Notes under the pieces: model-generated
The model's input: only the letters and a program-made list of their open reading frames with translations
Databases searched by the model: none
What the model was told of the DNA's origin: nothing
Assembly (NCBI GenBank): GCA_016795505.1
Contig: JAEUHH010000079.1
Span: forward strand, 1-64,000
Length of the DNA: 64,000 bases
Source of the DNA: Verrucomicrobiales bacterium
GTDB lineage: Bacteria; Verrucomicrobiota; Verrucomicrobiia; Verrucomicrobiales; DEV007
Reading direction: 5' to 3'
Translations under genes and position numbers: made by a program
In this document: in pieces, positions 34,159 through 42,956 of the stretch
Layout: each line of letters begins with the position of its first letter
Numbering within the stretch: the first letter of the stretch is position 1

Positions 34159-35433
34159 TCACTCCTCGATCCGGTAAAGATGCGTCCGCGTCCTCACGAA
34201 CAGCGCCTTGCCCGACACCGCCGGCGAGGCCATGCAGCCTGAGTCGAGGTGATTCTCCGCCAGCACCTTGAAGGTCGTGCCCGCCTCGATCACGGTGCAT
34301 TTCCCGTCCTCGTCGAAGAACCAGATCTTCCCATCGGCATGGATCGGCGACGCCGAGTAGTTGCCCCCGACCCGGTCCCGCCAGATTTCCTGGCCGGTCT
34401 TGGCCTCCACACAGGCCGCCACCCCGCCGTCGTCGATCATGAACAAATGCTCGCCCAGCACCAGCACCGATGGCCTCTTCGGCACCACCCGGGTGTATTT
34501 CCACGCCAGATGCGTGTCCGTCACGATGCCCGAGCCGCCCGGACGCACTGCGTAAAGTTCGCCACCCGATCCCATTGGCGCAAAAATCAGGCCGTGCCCC
34601 AGCGCCGGCGTGCAGCCAGCCGAGTGCATCTTTTTGGCCTCCACCTTCCACAGCTCCTTGCCCGTGTCCGGGTCGTAGCCGAACAACGCCTTCGAGCCCA
34701 GCGAGATCAGTTCCTTGCGCCCCTCCGGCGTCGTCAGCAGGCGCGGCGTCGAGTAGGCCTTGCGCCAGTCGCCCTCGGCTTCCGGCTGGCCCGTCTTCGG
34801 GTCGATGTCCGCAAAATCCGTGCTCCGGTCGGTCTTCCACACCGTTTCCCCGGTCTCCTTGTTGAAAGCCATCACATACTGGAAGTCGCTGCCGTCGTAG
34901 TGCAGGATCAGCAGGTTCCCGTAGAGGAAGGGCGACGAGCCCGGCCCGCGGAAGTGATTGCACTTCAGGTCTGTGCGCTCCCACAGCACCTCGCCCGTCT
35001 TCGCATCGAGACAGCCCACCCACGGCGAGCCGAAGGTCGCATAGACCCGCCCCTCCTCCAGCACCGGCGACGGCGAGCCGTAGGAGTTGAACGGATGGCA
35101 ATACTGCGGCGCCACCACCCGGCGCACCATCTTGTCATGGACGATCTTGCCCGTCGCCTTGTCCAGACACACCACCGACAGCCGCGTCCCGCCCTCATCC
35201 GCATTCGTCACCCAGACCTGATCGCCCCAGATCACCGGCGACGACCACGCCTTGCCCGGCAATTCCGTCTTCCAGACCACATTCTTCGACTCGGAAAAAG
35301 AAACCGGCAGCTTCGTGCCCTCCGGCGTGAGCCCCTGTTCCGACGGACCGCGGAACGAAGGCCAGTTGCCATCCGCCGCCCCTGCGGGCAGCGCCAGAGT
35401 GGAGAGAGTCAGGAGCCAGAGACCGATTTTCAT
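34159..35433 (-). CDS. Secreted PQQ-binding-like beta-propeller protein
   Basis: A protein of about 424 residues; the start at 35433 gives a signal peptide (MKIGLWLLTLSTLALPAGAA). The rest is a beta-propeller of PQQ-like blades: NWPSFRGPSEQGLTPEG near 22, VCLDKATGKIVHDK, YATFGSPWVGCLDAKTGEVLW, VMAFNKETGETVWK, LFGYDPDTGKELWKVEAK and ACVEAKTGQEIWRDRVGG. These outer-membrane or periplasmic propellers are very common in Planctomycetes and Verrucomicrobia. No cofactor-binding or catalytic dehydrogenase site was recognised, so an assembly or binding role is more likely than PQQ-dependent oxidation. Confidence 0.9.
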   Translation of the reverse strand: MKIGLWLLTLSTLALPAGAADGNWPSFRGPSEQGLTPEGTKLPVSFSESKNVVWKTELPGKAWSSPVIWGDQVWVTNADEGGTRLSVVCLDKATGKIVHDKMVRRVVAPQYCHPFNSYGSPSPVLEEGRVYATFGSPWVGCLDAKTGEVLWERTDLKCNHFRGPGSSPFLYGNLLILHYDGSDFQYVMAFNKETGETVWKTDRSTDFADIDPKTGQPEAEGDWRKAYSTPRLLTTPEGRKELISLGSKALFGYDPDTGKELWKVEAKKMHSAGCTPALGHGLIFAPMGSGGELYAVRPGGSGIVTDTHLAWKYTRVVPKRPSVLVLGEHLFMIDDGGVAACVEAKTGQEIWRDRVGGNYSASPIHADGKIWFFDEDGKCTVIEAGTTFKVLAENHLDSGCMASPAVSGKALFVRTRTHLYRIEE

Positions 35434-35524
35434 GACCGCCAGTGTGGCCTCCGCCCGCCCCGCGCGACAAGCAAAAATCGCCATCCACCGCTCCCCTTAT
35501 CGCGTCCCCGTTCCGGGGTCGATT

Positions 35525-36544
35525 CTACGACGGTCGTCGGACGAGCCGGTAGCGCTGACGCGGGCTGCGGGGTCGCTCTGGCTCGGTGAGTTCGATGAGA
35601 CCGCCGGCCAATGCCGGATTCAGGTAATTCTCCCGCAGCGTCGGCCGATGCGACAGACCGAGCCGCCTCAGGCACTCGCTGGCGCTCAACGGCCCATCGG
35701 CCAGAATATCCAGGAGCGCTTTGACTTGATCGGTAGCTTGATCGGTAGCTTGATCGGTAGCTTGATCGGTAGCTTGATCGGTTTGGCCAAGTGATCGCAA
35801 TGCCGTCAACAGCGCGCCCAGCATGAACTCGATGAAAGCAGTCGACTGTCCCGCGCGATCGCAGGTGGCTAGCACTTCATAGTAGCCTTCCTGCTTTTCT
35901 CGAATCACGCTCTCGACTGGCAAATAGGCCAGCAGCGGATTCCATCGGCTCAGAATCAACGTCTGCCACAGCCTTCCCATCCTCCCGTTGCCATCGGAAA
36001 ACGGATGTATGAATTCCAACTCGTAGTGAAAAACACTGCTCGAGACCAGCGGGTGGGCATCCGTCTTCTTCACCCAGTCGAGCAAGTTCCGCATCAGCCC
36101 CGGTACCCGTGCCGCAGGTGGCGCGAGGTGGACGATCCGATCTCCTTTGGCGATGCCGACGGCTCCCGAACGAAATCGCCCCGCATCCTCCGCCAGCCCA
36201 TGTAGCATCCTGCCATGGGCCGCGAGCAGATCCTTCACCGAATCAGGTCGCCATCGCGGCATCTCCTCGTAGGCGGCAAACGCATTTTTCACCTCCTGGA
36301 TCTCGCGGGGTGGCCCGAGGACACGTCGCCCCTCGATCACGGCCGTCACCTGCTCCAAGCTGAGGGAATTCTGCTCGATGGCCAACGAAGCGTGCACACT
36401 GCGGATTCGCTGCTCCCGGCGCAGTTTCGGCGTCTGGGCCAGGCTGCCCAGAGCGACCAGTCGGCCCAACTCTCCGGCGATTTCGGCCACCTGCGTGAGC
36501 ATGGCGGGAGTGATCGAATAAGGAGGCGATTCAGCAGAAGGCAT
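35525..36544 (-). CDS. Fic family protein
   Basis: A 339-residue Fic protein, a family that usually transfers AMP to target proteins. An inhibitory-type motif SLAIEQNSLSLEQVTAVIEG near 53 matches the class II arrangement in which an N-terminal Glu blocks the active site, and the catalytic loop HPFSDGNGRMGR begins at His180. The C-terminal part ends in a winged-helix-like segment (LDILADGPLSASECLRRLG). Between the two lies (TDQA)n encoded by a 12-bp tandem repeat at 35726-35782. No partner antitoxin gene is adjacent, consistent with self-inhibition. Confidence 0.92.
   Translation of the reverse strand: MPSAESPPYSITPAMLTQVAEIAGELGRLVALGSLAQTPKLRREQRIRSVHASLAIEQNSLSLEQVTAVIEGRRVLGPPREIQEVKNAFAAYEEMPRWRPDSVKDLLAAHGRMLHGLAEDAGRFRSGAVGIAKGDRIVHLAPPAARVPGLMRNLLDWVKKTDAHPLVSSSVFHYELEFIHPFSDGNGRMGRLWQTLILSRWNPLLAYLPVESVIREKQEGYYEVLATCDRAGQSTAFIEFMLGALLTALRSLGQTDQATDQATDQATDQATDQVKALLDILADGPLSASECLRRLGLSHRPTLRENYLNPALAGGLIELTEPERPRSPRQRYRLVRRPS
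35726..35782 (-). repeat. 12-bp tandem repeat inside the Fic gene
   Basis: On the plus strand TTGATCGGTAGC repeats perfectly at 35726, 35738, 35750 and 35762, with a fifth partial unit at 35774. It codes TDQA per unit in the linker between the Fic domain and the C-terminal winged helix. Confidence 0.9.
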
Positions 36545-36746
36545 ATTGGAAACCGGGCGAAAGCTCCGGAGAGATCAGGGCTTTCTCTATAGGCGTTTTT
36601 CCGTCAGGCGGCAAGCCACCAGCCAACCCCACCGGGCTTCGCCCCTTTCCCATCGCCCTCCCGGCGGCTTCGGCCATTCCGACCCGACCCGAGAAACACT
36701 GGATCAGGGGCGCCTTTCGGCACTCTTGACTGGTTTCTAGCGGGGT

Positions 36747-37017
36747 GTTGGCCAACGGCCAACATCACCTTAGCCAGGGGCAGCGCCCCTGGTATCGGTT
36801 CATCCATTGGTGGTTTGGCTGAAAGCCAAATTCACCTGCTCGATGTCTCAAAGGGCCGAACGGCTCGGTCGCTCGTGGAAACAGCCGACACCGGACACGG
36901 GAGGGGCATGCCGGTGGTTAAACGGAATGGATGATTTTGGCTTTCAGCCAAACCGACATGACCAAAACATTTCCAGGGCCGATGCCCCTGGCTAAGATAA
37001 ATTTGGCCTTCGGCCAA
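36747..37017. repeat. Cluster of six short perfect or near-perfect hairpins
   Basis: Within the 606-bp gap between the Fic and AraC genes (36545-37150) six palindromes occur: GTTGGCC-AAC-GGCCAAC (36747-36763), CCAGGGGC-AGC-GCCCCTGG (36774-36792), TTTGGCT-GAA-AGCCAAA (36814-36830), TTTGGCT-TTC-AGCCAAA (36936-36952), CCAGGG-CCGATG-CCCCTGG (36973-36991) and TTTGGCC-TTC-GGCCAAA (37002-37017). They fall into two kinds, GGCCAAA-type and CCAGGGGC-type, with similar three-base loops. No gene is apparent here; short open frames do not look coding. Confidence 0.75.
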
Positions 37018-37070
37018 ACGCTAGAACCAAACGGTGACAGCCTGGCTCAGGCGGTTAAACCCGTGCCATT

Positions 37071-37114
37071 CCGATCCAACCCTCTTTCATCTCCGATCAA
37101 ACCCTCTTTCATCG
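37071..37114 (+). repeat. Dispersed paired element, variant copy e (intergenic)
   Basis: Two direct half-units with a changed core: CCGATCCAACCCTCTTTC, then ATCT, then CCGATCAAACCCTCTTTC and ATCG. The spacing and CCGAT frame match copy d, and both copies are preceded by a GTGNCATT stretch. Confidence 0.5.
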
Positions 37115-37150
37115 CATTCCCAGGCCGGGTCCCCTCGGAAAATCCGGGCC

Positions 37151-37921
37151 TCATCCCATCCGCTGGCTTTCCTGTCGATACCGCAGGGGCGTCACGCCGA
37201 GATGCCGGCGAAAATGGCCCGTGAAGGAGCTCTGATCGTAAAAGCCGAGATCGAGCGCGATCTCCCCGATCGGCGTGGCGCTGTGCCGCAGGGCCTCGCA
37301 GGCGGCCTGGATGCGGGTCTTGATGAGAAAGGTCTGCGGACTGACGCCAAAGACGGCATGGAAGCGGCGGTTGAAGCTGCGCACCGACAAGCCGGCGATC
37401 TTGGCGAGCGCGGCGATCGATACCGGCTCGCGGAAATGCGCCCGCAGCCACGACACCGCGCCGTCGAGCTTGGGATCGCACGCCATCGCCAGCCCGCGAT
37501 CAGCGTGGCTTTGCACCGTGCCGATGATGCCCACCGGCGTGCCATCGGCGGCGAACACAGGATACTTGTTGGTCAGAAACCAATCGGGCAGACCCTGCCG
37601 GTTGAAGAACAACTCGATGATCTTGAGCTTCGGCTGACGGGTGGCGAGCACTTCCTCGTCGTCGCGGCGGAAAGTCTCGGCCAGCCGTGCCGGAAACAGG
37701 GAAAAATCATCCCGGCCGATGAGATCGCTCTCCGACCGGCAGCCCAGCCGCTCCCAAAAGACCCGATTGGCCGCGACGAGGCGGAAGGCCCGATCCTTGG
37801 CGAAAAAAGCCACTCCCGGAAAGGCATCAAAAAGCTGCAACAGCTGCTCGCCAGGCGAGATGGCATCGAAGAATGCCTGTTTCAACGAATTCGGGCGCGG
37901 GGATGGCGGATGTGCGGCCAT
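37151..37921 (-). CDS. AraC-family regulator with N-terminal PAS domain
   Basis: A protein of about 256 residues if started at 37921; an ATG at 38017 would leave only 33 bases to the divergent gene. The N-terminal PAS domain (about 25-135) includes QLFDAFPGVAFFAKDRAFRLVAANRVFW and FLTNKYPVFAADGTPVGIIG. The C-terminal AraC-type double helix-turn-helix (about 150-250) has VSIAALAKIAGLSVRSFNRRF and GEIALDLGFYDQSSFTGHFRR. It is divergently transcribed from the ThuA/cytochrome gene, and AraC regulators often act on such neighbours, so it is a candidate regulator of that gene. The PAS ligand is unknown. Confidence 0.9.
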   Translation of the reverse strand: MAAHPPSPRPNSLKQAFFDAISPGEQLLQLFDAFPGVAFFAKDRAFRLVAANRVFWERLGCRSESDLIGRDDFSLFPARLAETFRRDDEEVLATRQPKLKIIELFFNRQGLPDWFLTNKYPVFAADGTPVGIIGTVQSHADRGLAMACDPKLDGAVSWLRAHFREPVSIAALAKIAGLSVRSFNRRFHAVFGVSPQTFLIKTRIQAACEALRHSATPIGEIALDLGFYDQSSFTGHFRRHLGVTPLRYRQESQRMG

Positions 37922-38050
37922 GGCCGATTCATCCCAAATTGAGGCAGGTTCCGGCAAGACTTTTCTCGCCGGATACGCGTAGTCTGTGGCAGTATCCGGC
38001 GCCTCGGTTCGCGTCACTCCCCCTTCCCTTCCCCCAAAAAAGAAACCGCC

Positions 38051-41000
38051 ATGACCCTGCGACTCCTGCTTTCCGCCCTGTCCCTCCTTGCCTGCGGCGC
38101 CTCATCCGCCCTGGCCCGTCCCGATGCGGGACCGATCCGGGTGCTTTTCCTCGGCCACGAGGCGCAGCATCACAATTCCGGAGCCTACGCGCCGATGCTG
38201 ATGCAGGCCCTCGGTCGCGACGCCATCTGGTTCGACTACGTGACGACCCCCGAGGCGGCTTTCGGCGATGCGGACTACCTCGATCGCTACGACGCGGTCC
38301 TGCTTTATGCCAACCACGGCGAGATCACGCCGGTGCAGTGGAAGAACCTCAAGACCTACGTCGAGGAAGGCGGAGCTTTCATCCCGGTCCACTGCGCCAG
38401 TTGGTGCTTCGGCAACGAGCCGGAGTTCGACAAACTCGTCGGCGGGCGCTTCGATCATCACAAGACCGCCATCTTCCGCGCCAAGACCATCGCGCCCGAG
38501 CACGGAGCCATCAAGAATGTCCCGGAGTTCGAGGCCTGGGACGAGACCTATGTCCACAAAAACCACCAGCCAGACGGACGCACCGTGCTCCAGGTGCGCG
38601 AGGTCTCCGGACCGGAGGACAACATCCAGGCGCCCGAGCCGTGGACCTGGGTCCGTGAGCAGGGCCGCGGCCGGGTTTTCTACACCGCCTCGGGCCATGA
38701 CGAGCGCGTCTGGAGCCGGGCGGAATTCCACGAACTGCTCAAGCGCGGCATCCTCTGGGCCGTCGGCGATGCCCGGCGCTCCAGCTACGAAGCCTTTCTC
38801 GCCCAGCGCGAGCCCGAGCAGCGGGAAAAGAACGTCAACGTCGCCAATTACGAGAAACGCCCCGAACCGCTCACGTTCCAAAAGCCCTACACCCCGAAAG
38901 GCTCGATGGAACGCACCCAGGTGCCGGCCGATCTCCGGCTGGAGCTGTTCGCCAGCGATCCCGACATCGGCAAGCCCATCGCCATGGCCTGGGACGAGCG
39001 CGGGCGCTGCTGGGTGGCCGAGACGGCCGACTACCCGCACCAGGTCGTCGAAAACGGCATCGGCGGTGACCGCATCCGCATCTGCGAAGACACCGACGGC
39101 GACGGCCGGGCCGACAAGTTCACCACCTTCGCCGAGGGGCTGAACATCCCCACCGGACTGGTCTTTGCCAATGGCGGACTCATCGTCTCGCAGCCGCCGC
39201 GCTTCCTGTTCCTTAAGGATACCGATGGCGACGACGTCGCCGACGTGCGCGAGGAGATCATGACCGGCTGGGGCATCGGCGACACCCATGCCCAGGCCAG
39301 CAATCTCCACTACGGCTATGACAACTGGCTCCACGGCTCCGTGGGCTACTCCGGTTTCAATGGCGAGGTCGGTGGGCAGGCCCACGATTTCCGCATGGGC
39401 ACCTACCGCTTCCGCGCCGACGGCTCGGCCATCGAGTTCCTCCACCAATTCACCAACAACACCTGGGCCCAGAGCCAGAACGATGCCGGGGACAACTTCG
39501 GCGGCACCGCCAACGGCGCCCCGCTCTTCTTCGGCGGCATTCCCCGCACCATCGTGCCCGACGGCCTGCGGGCCATGACGGCAAAGAAAATCAACCGCGT
39601 CGACCTCGCCCACGCCATCACGCCGCATTTCCGGCAGGTCGATGTCTTCGGCGGCTACACCGCTGCGGCCGGCTCGGCTTTCATCTATTCCGACAACCTC
39701 CCCGAGCGACTCCAGGGCATGGCCATGGTCACCGAGCCGACCATGAAGCTCGTCGCCCTGCTCGACGTGCGTCCCGACGGCGCCGGCTACACCGCGCATG
39801 ATGCCATGAACCTCCTCGCCAGCACCGACGAGTGGACCTCGCCCGTTTACGCCGAAGTCGGCCCCGACGGCGCCGTGTGGGTTGCCGACTGGCAGAATTT
39901 CATCATCCAGCACAATCCCACCCCGAATCTCGACCGCGGCGGCTACGAGGCCAAGACCGGCGTCGGCGGCGCCCATGAGAATCCCCTGCGCGACCACCAG
40001 CGCGGCCGCATCTACCGCGTCGTTTGGGAAAAAGCCACCGAGCCGAAGGTGAAGTCCCTCGCCGGAGCCGATACCGCCGCCCTCGTCGCCGCCCTGGGCT
40101 CCGGCACCCAGCACTGGCGCCTCACCGCCCAGCGCCTGCTCGTCGAAGGCAAAAAGACCGATGCCGCCCCCGCTCTGAAGGCTCTTGTCCTCGCCAACGA
40201 CGGCCAGATCGCCGCCATCCATGCCCTCTGGGCTCTCCACGGCACCGGCCAGCTCGATGCCGACACCCATCGCGCCGCCCTCCTCGCCAAGGACGCCAAA
40301 CTGCGCCGCAATGCCATCCGCGCCCTCGCGGCCGATGCCCCCGCGTCCCAGTTGTTCTTCAGCTCCGGCGTCGTGAGCGATCCCGACCTGACCACCCGCC
40401 TCGCCGCCTTCGTCAAACTGGCCGAGTTTCCGACCACCCCCGAGATCACGACCCTGGCGGGACGCCTCCTGCTCGATCCCATCACCCGCAGCGACGAGTG
40501 GCTCGGCGAAGCCGCGAAAGTCCTGGCCCGCGTCCATTCCGCCACCGGTTCCTTCAAAGAAGGACCGAACCTCATTCCCAACCCCGGCTTTGAAGAGATC
40601 GAAGAAGGCAAAGACAAACCCAAGCATTGGACCTACCGCCACTACAACGGCGAAGCCACCTGGTCCCTCGCCGGCAAAGCAGAGGCCCGCTCCGGCGACC
40701 GCGCCCTCGTGGTCGAGTCCTCCAAAGGCGCCGACACCAGTTGGTTCGTCGATCTGCCGATCGAGCCCGGATTCGACTACAAACTCAGCGCCTGGATCAA
40801 AACCGCCAAAGTCCGCGGAGCCCGCGGCGCCCAGCTCAACCTGCACGGCACCGAGATCAAGACCGACGCCATCAACCGCGATTCGAACTGGGTCGAGATC
40901 GAGACCATCTTCAATGCCGAAACGCGCGAGAAAATCAGCCTCAACGTCCTCTTCGGCGGCTGGGGACACAGCACCGGCAAAGCCTGGTTCGACGATGTGA

Positions 41001-41332
41001 AGCTGGTGAAGCTGACCCCCGTCGATACGATGGACGAGACCCCGCTCACCGGCGATCCCAAGCGCGGCGAAGAGATCTTCTGGAAGCACCCCGTCGCCGG
41101 CTGCGTCAACTGCCACATGCTCGGCGGCAAAGGCAGCCCCGTCGGTCCTGCCCTCGACGGCATTGCCGGCCGCAAGGACGCCGCCTACCTCACCCAGAGC
41201 CTCCTCGAGCCGAATGCCGTGCTCGCCGAGAACTACACCGCCACCCCCGTCTCCCCCATGCCCCCGATGGGCCTCATCCTCAAGCCGCAGGAGCTGGAAG
41301 ACATCAAGGCGTTTCTCAACACGCTGAAGTGA
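38051..41332 (+). CDS. ThuA domain plus PVC-type haem-binding (CxxCH) multidomain protein
   Basis: A 1093-residue exported protein of a type largely restricted to Planctomycetes and Verrucomicrobia. A signal peptide (MTLRLLLSALSLLACGASSA) precedes a ThuA domain (about 25-245; IRVLFLGHEAQHHNSGAYAP, FIPVHCASWCFGNEPEFDKLVGGRF). Then comes a glucose/sorbosone-dehydrogenase-like propeller (about 290-660; IAMAWDERGRCWVAE, EDTDGDGRADKFTTFAEGLNIPTGL), a HEAT-like region, a carbohydrate-binding-like beta domain (about 840-990; NLIPNPGFEE) and a C-terminal cytochrome c with CVNCH starting at Cys1018 and a distal Met (PMPPMG). It probably oxidises a sugar and passes electrons to an acceptor. The divergent AraC gene may regulate it. 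Confidence 0.92.
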   Translation: MTLRLLLSALSLLACGASSALARPDAGPIRVLFLGHEAQHHNSGAYAPMLMQALGRDAIWFDYVTTPEAAFGDADYLDRYDAVLLYANHGEITPVQWKNLKTYVEEGGAFIPVHCASWCFGNEPEFDKLVGGRFDHHKTAIFRAKTIAPEHGAIKNVPEFEAWDETYVHKNHQPDGRTVLQVREVSGPEDNIQAPEPWTWVREQGRGRVFYTASGHDERVWSRAEFHELLKRGILWAVGDARRSSYEAFLAQREPEQREKNVNVANYEKRPEPLTFQKPYTPKGSMERTQVPADLRLELFASDPDIGKPIAMAWDERGRCWVAETADYPHQVVENGIGGDRIRICEDTDGDGRADKFTTFAEGLNIPTGLVFANGGLIVSQPPRFLFLKDTDGDDVADVREEIMTGWGIGDTHAQASNLHYGYDNWLHGSVGYSGFNGEVGGQAHDFRMGTYRFRADGSAIEFLHQFTNNTWAQSQNDAGDNFGGTANGAPLFFGGIPRTIVPDGLRAMTAKKINRVDLAHAITPHFRQVDVFGGYTAAAGSAFIYSDNLPERLQGMAMVTEPTMKLVALLDVRPDGAGYTAHDAMNLLASTDEWTSPVYAEVGPDGAVWVADWQNFIIQHNPTPNLDRGGYEAKTGVGGAHENPLRDHQRGRIYRVVWEKATEPKVKSLAGADTAALVAALGSGTQHWRLTAQRLLVEGKKTDAAPALKALVLANDGQIAAIHALWALHGTGQLDADTHRAALLAKDAKLRRNAIRALAADAPASQLFFSSGVVSDPDLTTRLAAFVKLAEFPTTPEITTLAGRLLLDPITRSDEWLGEAAKVLARVHSATGSFKEGPNLIPNPGFEEIEEGKDKPKHWTYRHYNGEATWSLAGKAEARSGDRALVVESSKGADTSWFVDLPIEPGFDYKLSAWIKTAKVRGARGAQLNLHGTEIKTDAINRDSNWVEIETIFNAETREKISLNVLFGGWGHSTGKAWFDDVKLVKLTPVDTMDETPLTGDPKRGEEIFWKHPVAGCVNCHMLGGKGSPVGPALDGIAGRKDAAYLTQSLLEPNAVLAENYTATPVSPMPPMGLILKPQELEDIKAFLNTLK

Positions 41333-41342
41333 CTCCCCCCGA

Positions 41343-41390
41343 TCTCCGATGCAACCGGGTCTGATCGGAGACCAGACCCTGTTGCTGCGC
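41343..41390 (+). repeat. Dispersed paired CCCTGTTG element, copy f (intergenic, inverted)
   Basis: TCTCCGAT, GCAACCGGGTCTG, ATCGGAGA and CAGACCCTGTTGC follow each other so that two inverted repeats interleave (A B A' B'), with one mismatch in B. It lies just after the ThuA/cytochrome stop and could fold into alternative hairpins. Confidence 0.65.
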
Positions 41391-41430
41391 AAAACAGGCG
41401 CCGATGTCCGGGGGCGCTGGCCTTCCACCA

Positions 41431-42558
41431 CTACCCCAGCGCCTCCTCCACCCTCCGGGCCGGACGGCCAAAGCGCGCGCGGAACTCGGCGGCAGTGGGC
41501 TGGAGCCGCACCGCGACTTTCGCCTCGTGATTCAGGGCAATGGCGGACAGCGAGTGCTCCAGAAACGGATTGCGGAAGCGATCGAGGACGGACCGCGCGA
41601 AGCCAGCGGGATCCTCGCACCGGCCCTCCAGCACCGGCACGATTTCCTCAAACAGCAGCGCCTCCAGCCAGGGGCCGATCTCGGGGTGCTCCACCGCATC
41701 GCGGACCGTCGCCACACCGGGAAAGGCTCGCGCCTTCACCACCAGGGCAGAGTGCGCGCCGTTGAGCAGACGGACCTTCCGCAGCGTGTAGGGCACGATG
41801 TCGCGGGCCATCACTACGGCCGGATGCGCACTCAGGGGAAACGCCGCCGGCTCGTCGGTCTGCACCGCCCACAGCGCAAGGGGCTCCGCACTGAGGACCA
41901 GCGGCTCGCTCTCCAGCAACGGATGCGGCGGCCGGGGCGGACCGGGGACGATGCGATCGACCAGCGTATTCACCCAGCGACACCCGTCCCGCAGCCAGTC
42001 GAGCGCGCCCGGCGAGACCTGCCACGCCCGCGCCTGATCGAGCACCAGATCGCGGAGGCGGCCGCCATTGTTTTCGATCAGCTCGCACGGCACCACCCAG
42101 ACACCCGGCGCGCCGGCCTCGTGCCGCGCCAGCAGGGCCGCGAGGAGCTTGGCAGGAAAAGATCGCGGCGCCCCCGCCCGCTCAGGCGCCTCGGCATCCG
42201 CCGGGTCCAGCGTATAGCCGGCCTCTGTCGAGTTCGACAGGATCACCGTCAGCGCCGGGTCCCGCGCCGCGTCGAGGATCGCGGGCCAGTCATCGTCGGC
42301 GACCAGCAGGCGCTCCAGACAGGTCACCCGCTCGATCTCCTCCACCGTGCGCCCGTCGCGACACCCCTGAATGACCACCGGATAGCCCCGTCCCGACCCG
42401 ATCACCTCGCGCAGCGCCCGCGCCCGGTCCCGACCCGCGGTCGTGGACTGCACCACCGTCACCCGACCCACCGCCGTCGCAGAGTCGCGATTGAGCTGGT
42501 CGATGAAGAGGTCGGCAAAAGCGCGGAGGAAATTGCCCGCTCCGAATTGCAGGATCAT
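41431..42558 (-). CDS. uxaB: Tagaturonate reductase-like (mannitol dehydrogenase family) oxidoreductase
   Basis: A protein of about 375 residues. The start at 42558 (MILQFGAGNFLRAFADLFID) begins with the nucleotide-binding motif of the polyol/uronate dehydrogenase family; the open frame runs 135 residues further upstream, but that part is translated minisatellite. Other blocks are VILSNSTEAGYTLDP, LLAALLARHEAGAPGVWVVPCELIENNG and KVRLLNGAHSALVVKARAF. The length and the LIENNG block favour tagaturonate reductase (NADH-dependent, galacturonate catabolism) over mannitol 2-dehydrogenase, which is longer. No other uronate genes are adjacent. Confidence 0.8.
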   Translation of the reverse strand: MILQFGAGNFLRAFADLFIDQLNRDSATAVGRVTVVQSTTAGRDRARALREVIGSGRGYPVVIQGCRDGRTVEEIERVTCLERLLVADDDWPAILDAARDPALTVILSNSTEAGYTLDPADAEAPERAGAPRSFPAKLLAALLARHEAGAPGVWVVPCELIENNGGRLRDLVLDQARAWQVSPGALDWLRDGCRWVNTLVDRIVPGPPRPPHPLLESEPLVLSAEPLALWAVQTDEPAAFPLSAHPAVVMARDIVPYTLRKVRLLNGAHSALVVKARAFPGVATVRDAVEHPEIGPWLEALLFEEIVPVLEGRCEDPAGFARSVLDRFRNPFLEHSLSAIALNHEAKVAVRLQPTAAEFRARFGRPARRVEEALG

Positions 42559-42683
42559 CCGGCAACAGCGCCCCGGATGAGCCAGTGTCAAGCCCGGCCT
42601 CAGCCCTCCCGCCCCATCGCGCAAGCCCCCGGTCCGCCCGGGCATTCGCGTCACACGGTCTTGTAACGCCCACCCGGTCGCCG

Positions 42684-42956
42684 GAAATGGATGCGCCGTT
42701 CTGGGAAATGCCGCGTCAGCTCCAAGAAATGGACGCGCCGACTCAAGAAATGCCTCCGCCGCTCTGAGAAATGGCTGCGCCGCCTCAAGAAATGCCTCCG
42801 CCGTCCCGAGAAATGGACACGCCGACCCAAGAAATGCCCCCACGGCTCCAAGAAATGCCTGCTCGGTTCCAAGAAATGGATGCTCGGTTCCGAGAAATGG
42901 ATGCTCGGTTCCGAGAAATGCCTCCGCCGAGCCAGGAAATGGATGCGCAGCATCAG
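42684..42956. repeat. 21-bp minisatellite, 13 units
   Basis: Thirteen degenerate 21-bp units, each beginning GAAATG, run without a phase break from 42684 to 42956; a partial unit follows at 42957. Typical units read GAAATGGATGCTCGGTTCCGA and GAAATGCCTCCGCCGCTCTGA in part; two neighbouring units (42873 and 42894) are identical. Because 21 is a multiple of three, several frames on both strands stay open and give heptapeptide repeats, but none has a convincing start or wider homology, so I treat it as non-coding repeat DNA between the uxaB-like gene and the CRISPR locus. Confidence 0.85.

Noticed and set aside
38102-41620. 1172-residue open frame antisense to the ThuA/cytochrome gene
   Set aside because: Gly/Val/Ala-rich shadow without start context or motifs; the sense strand has a signal peptide and a haem motif.
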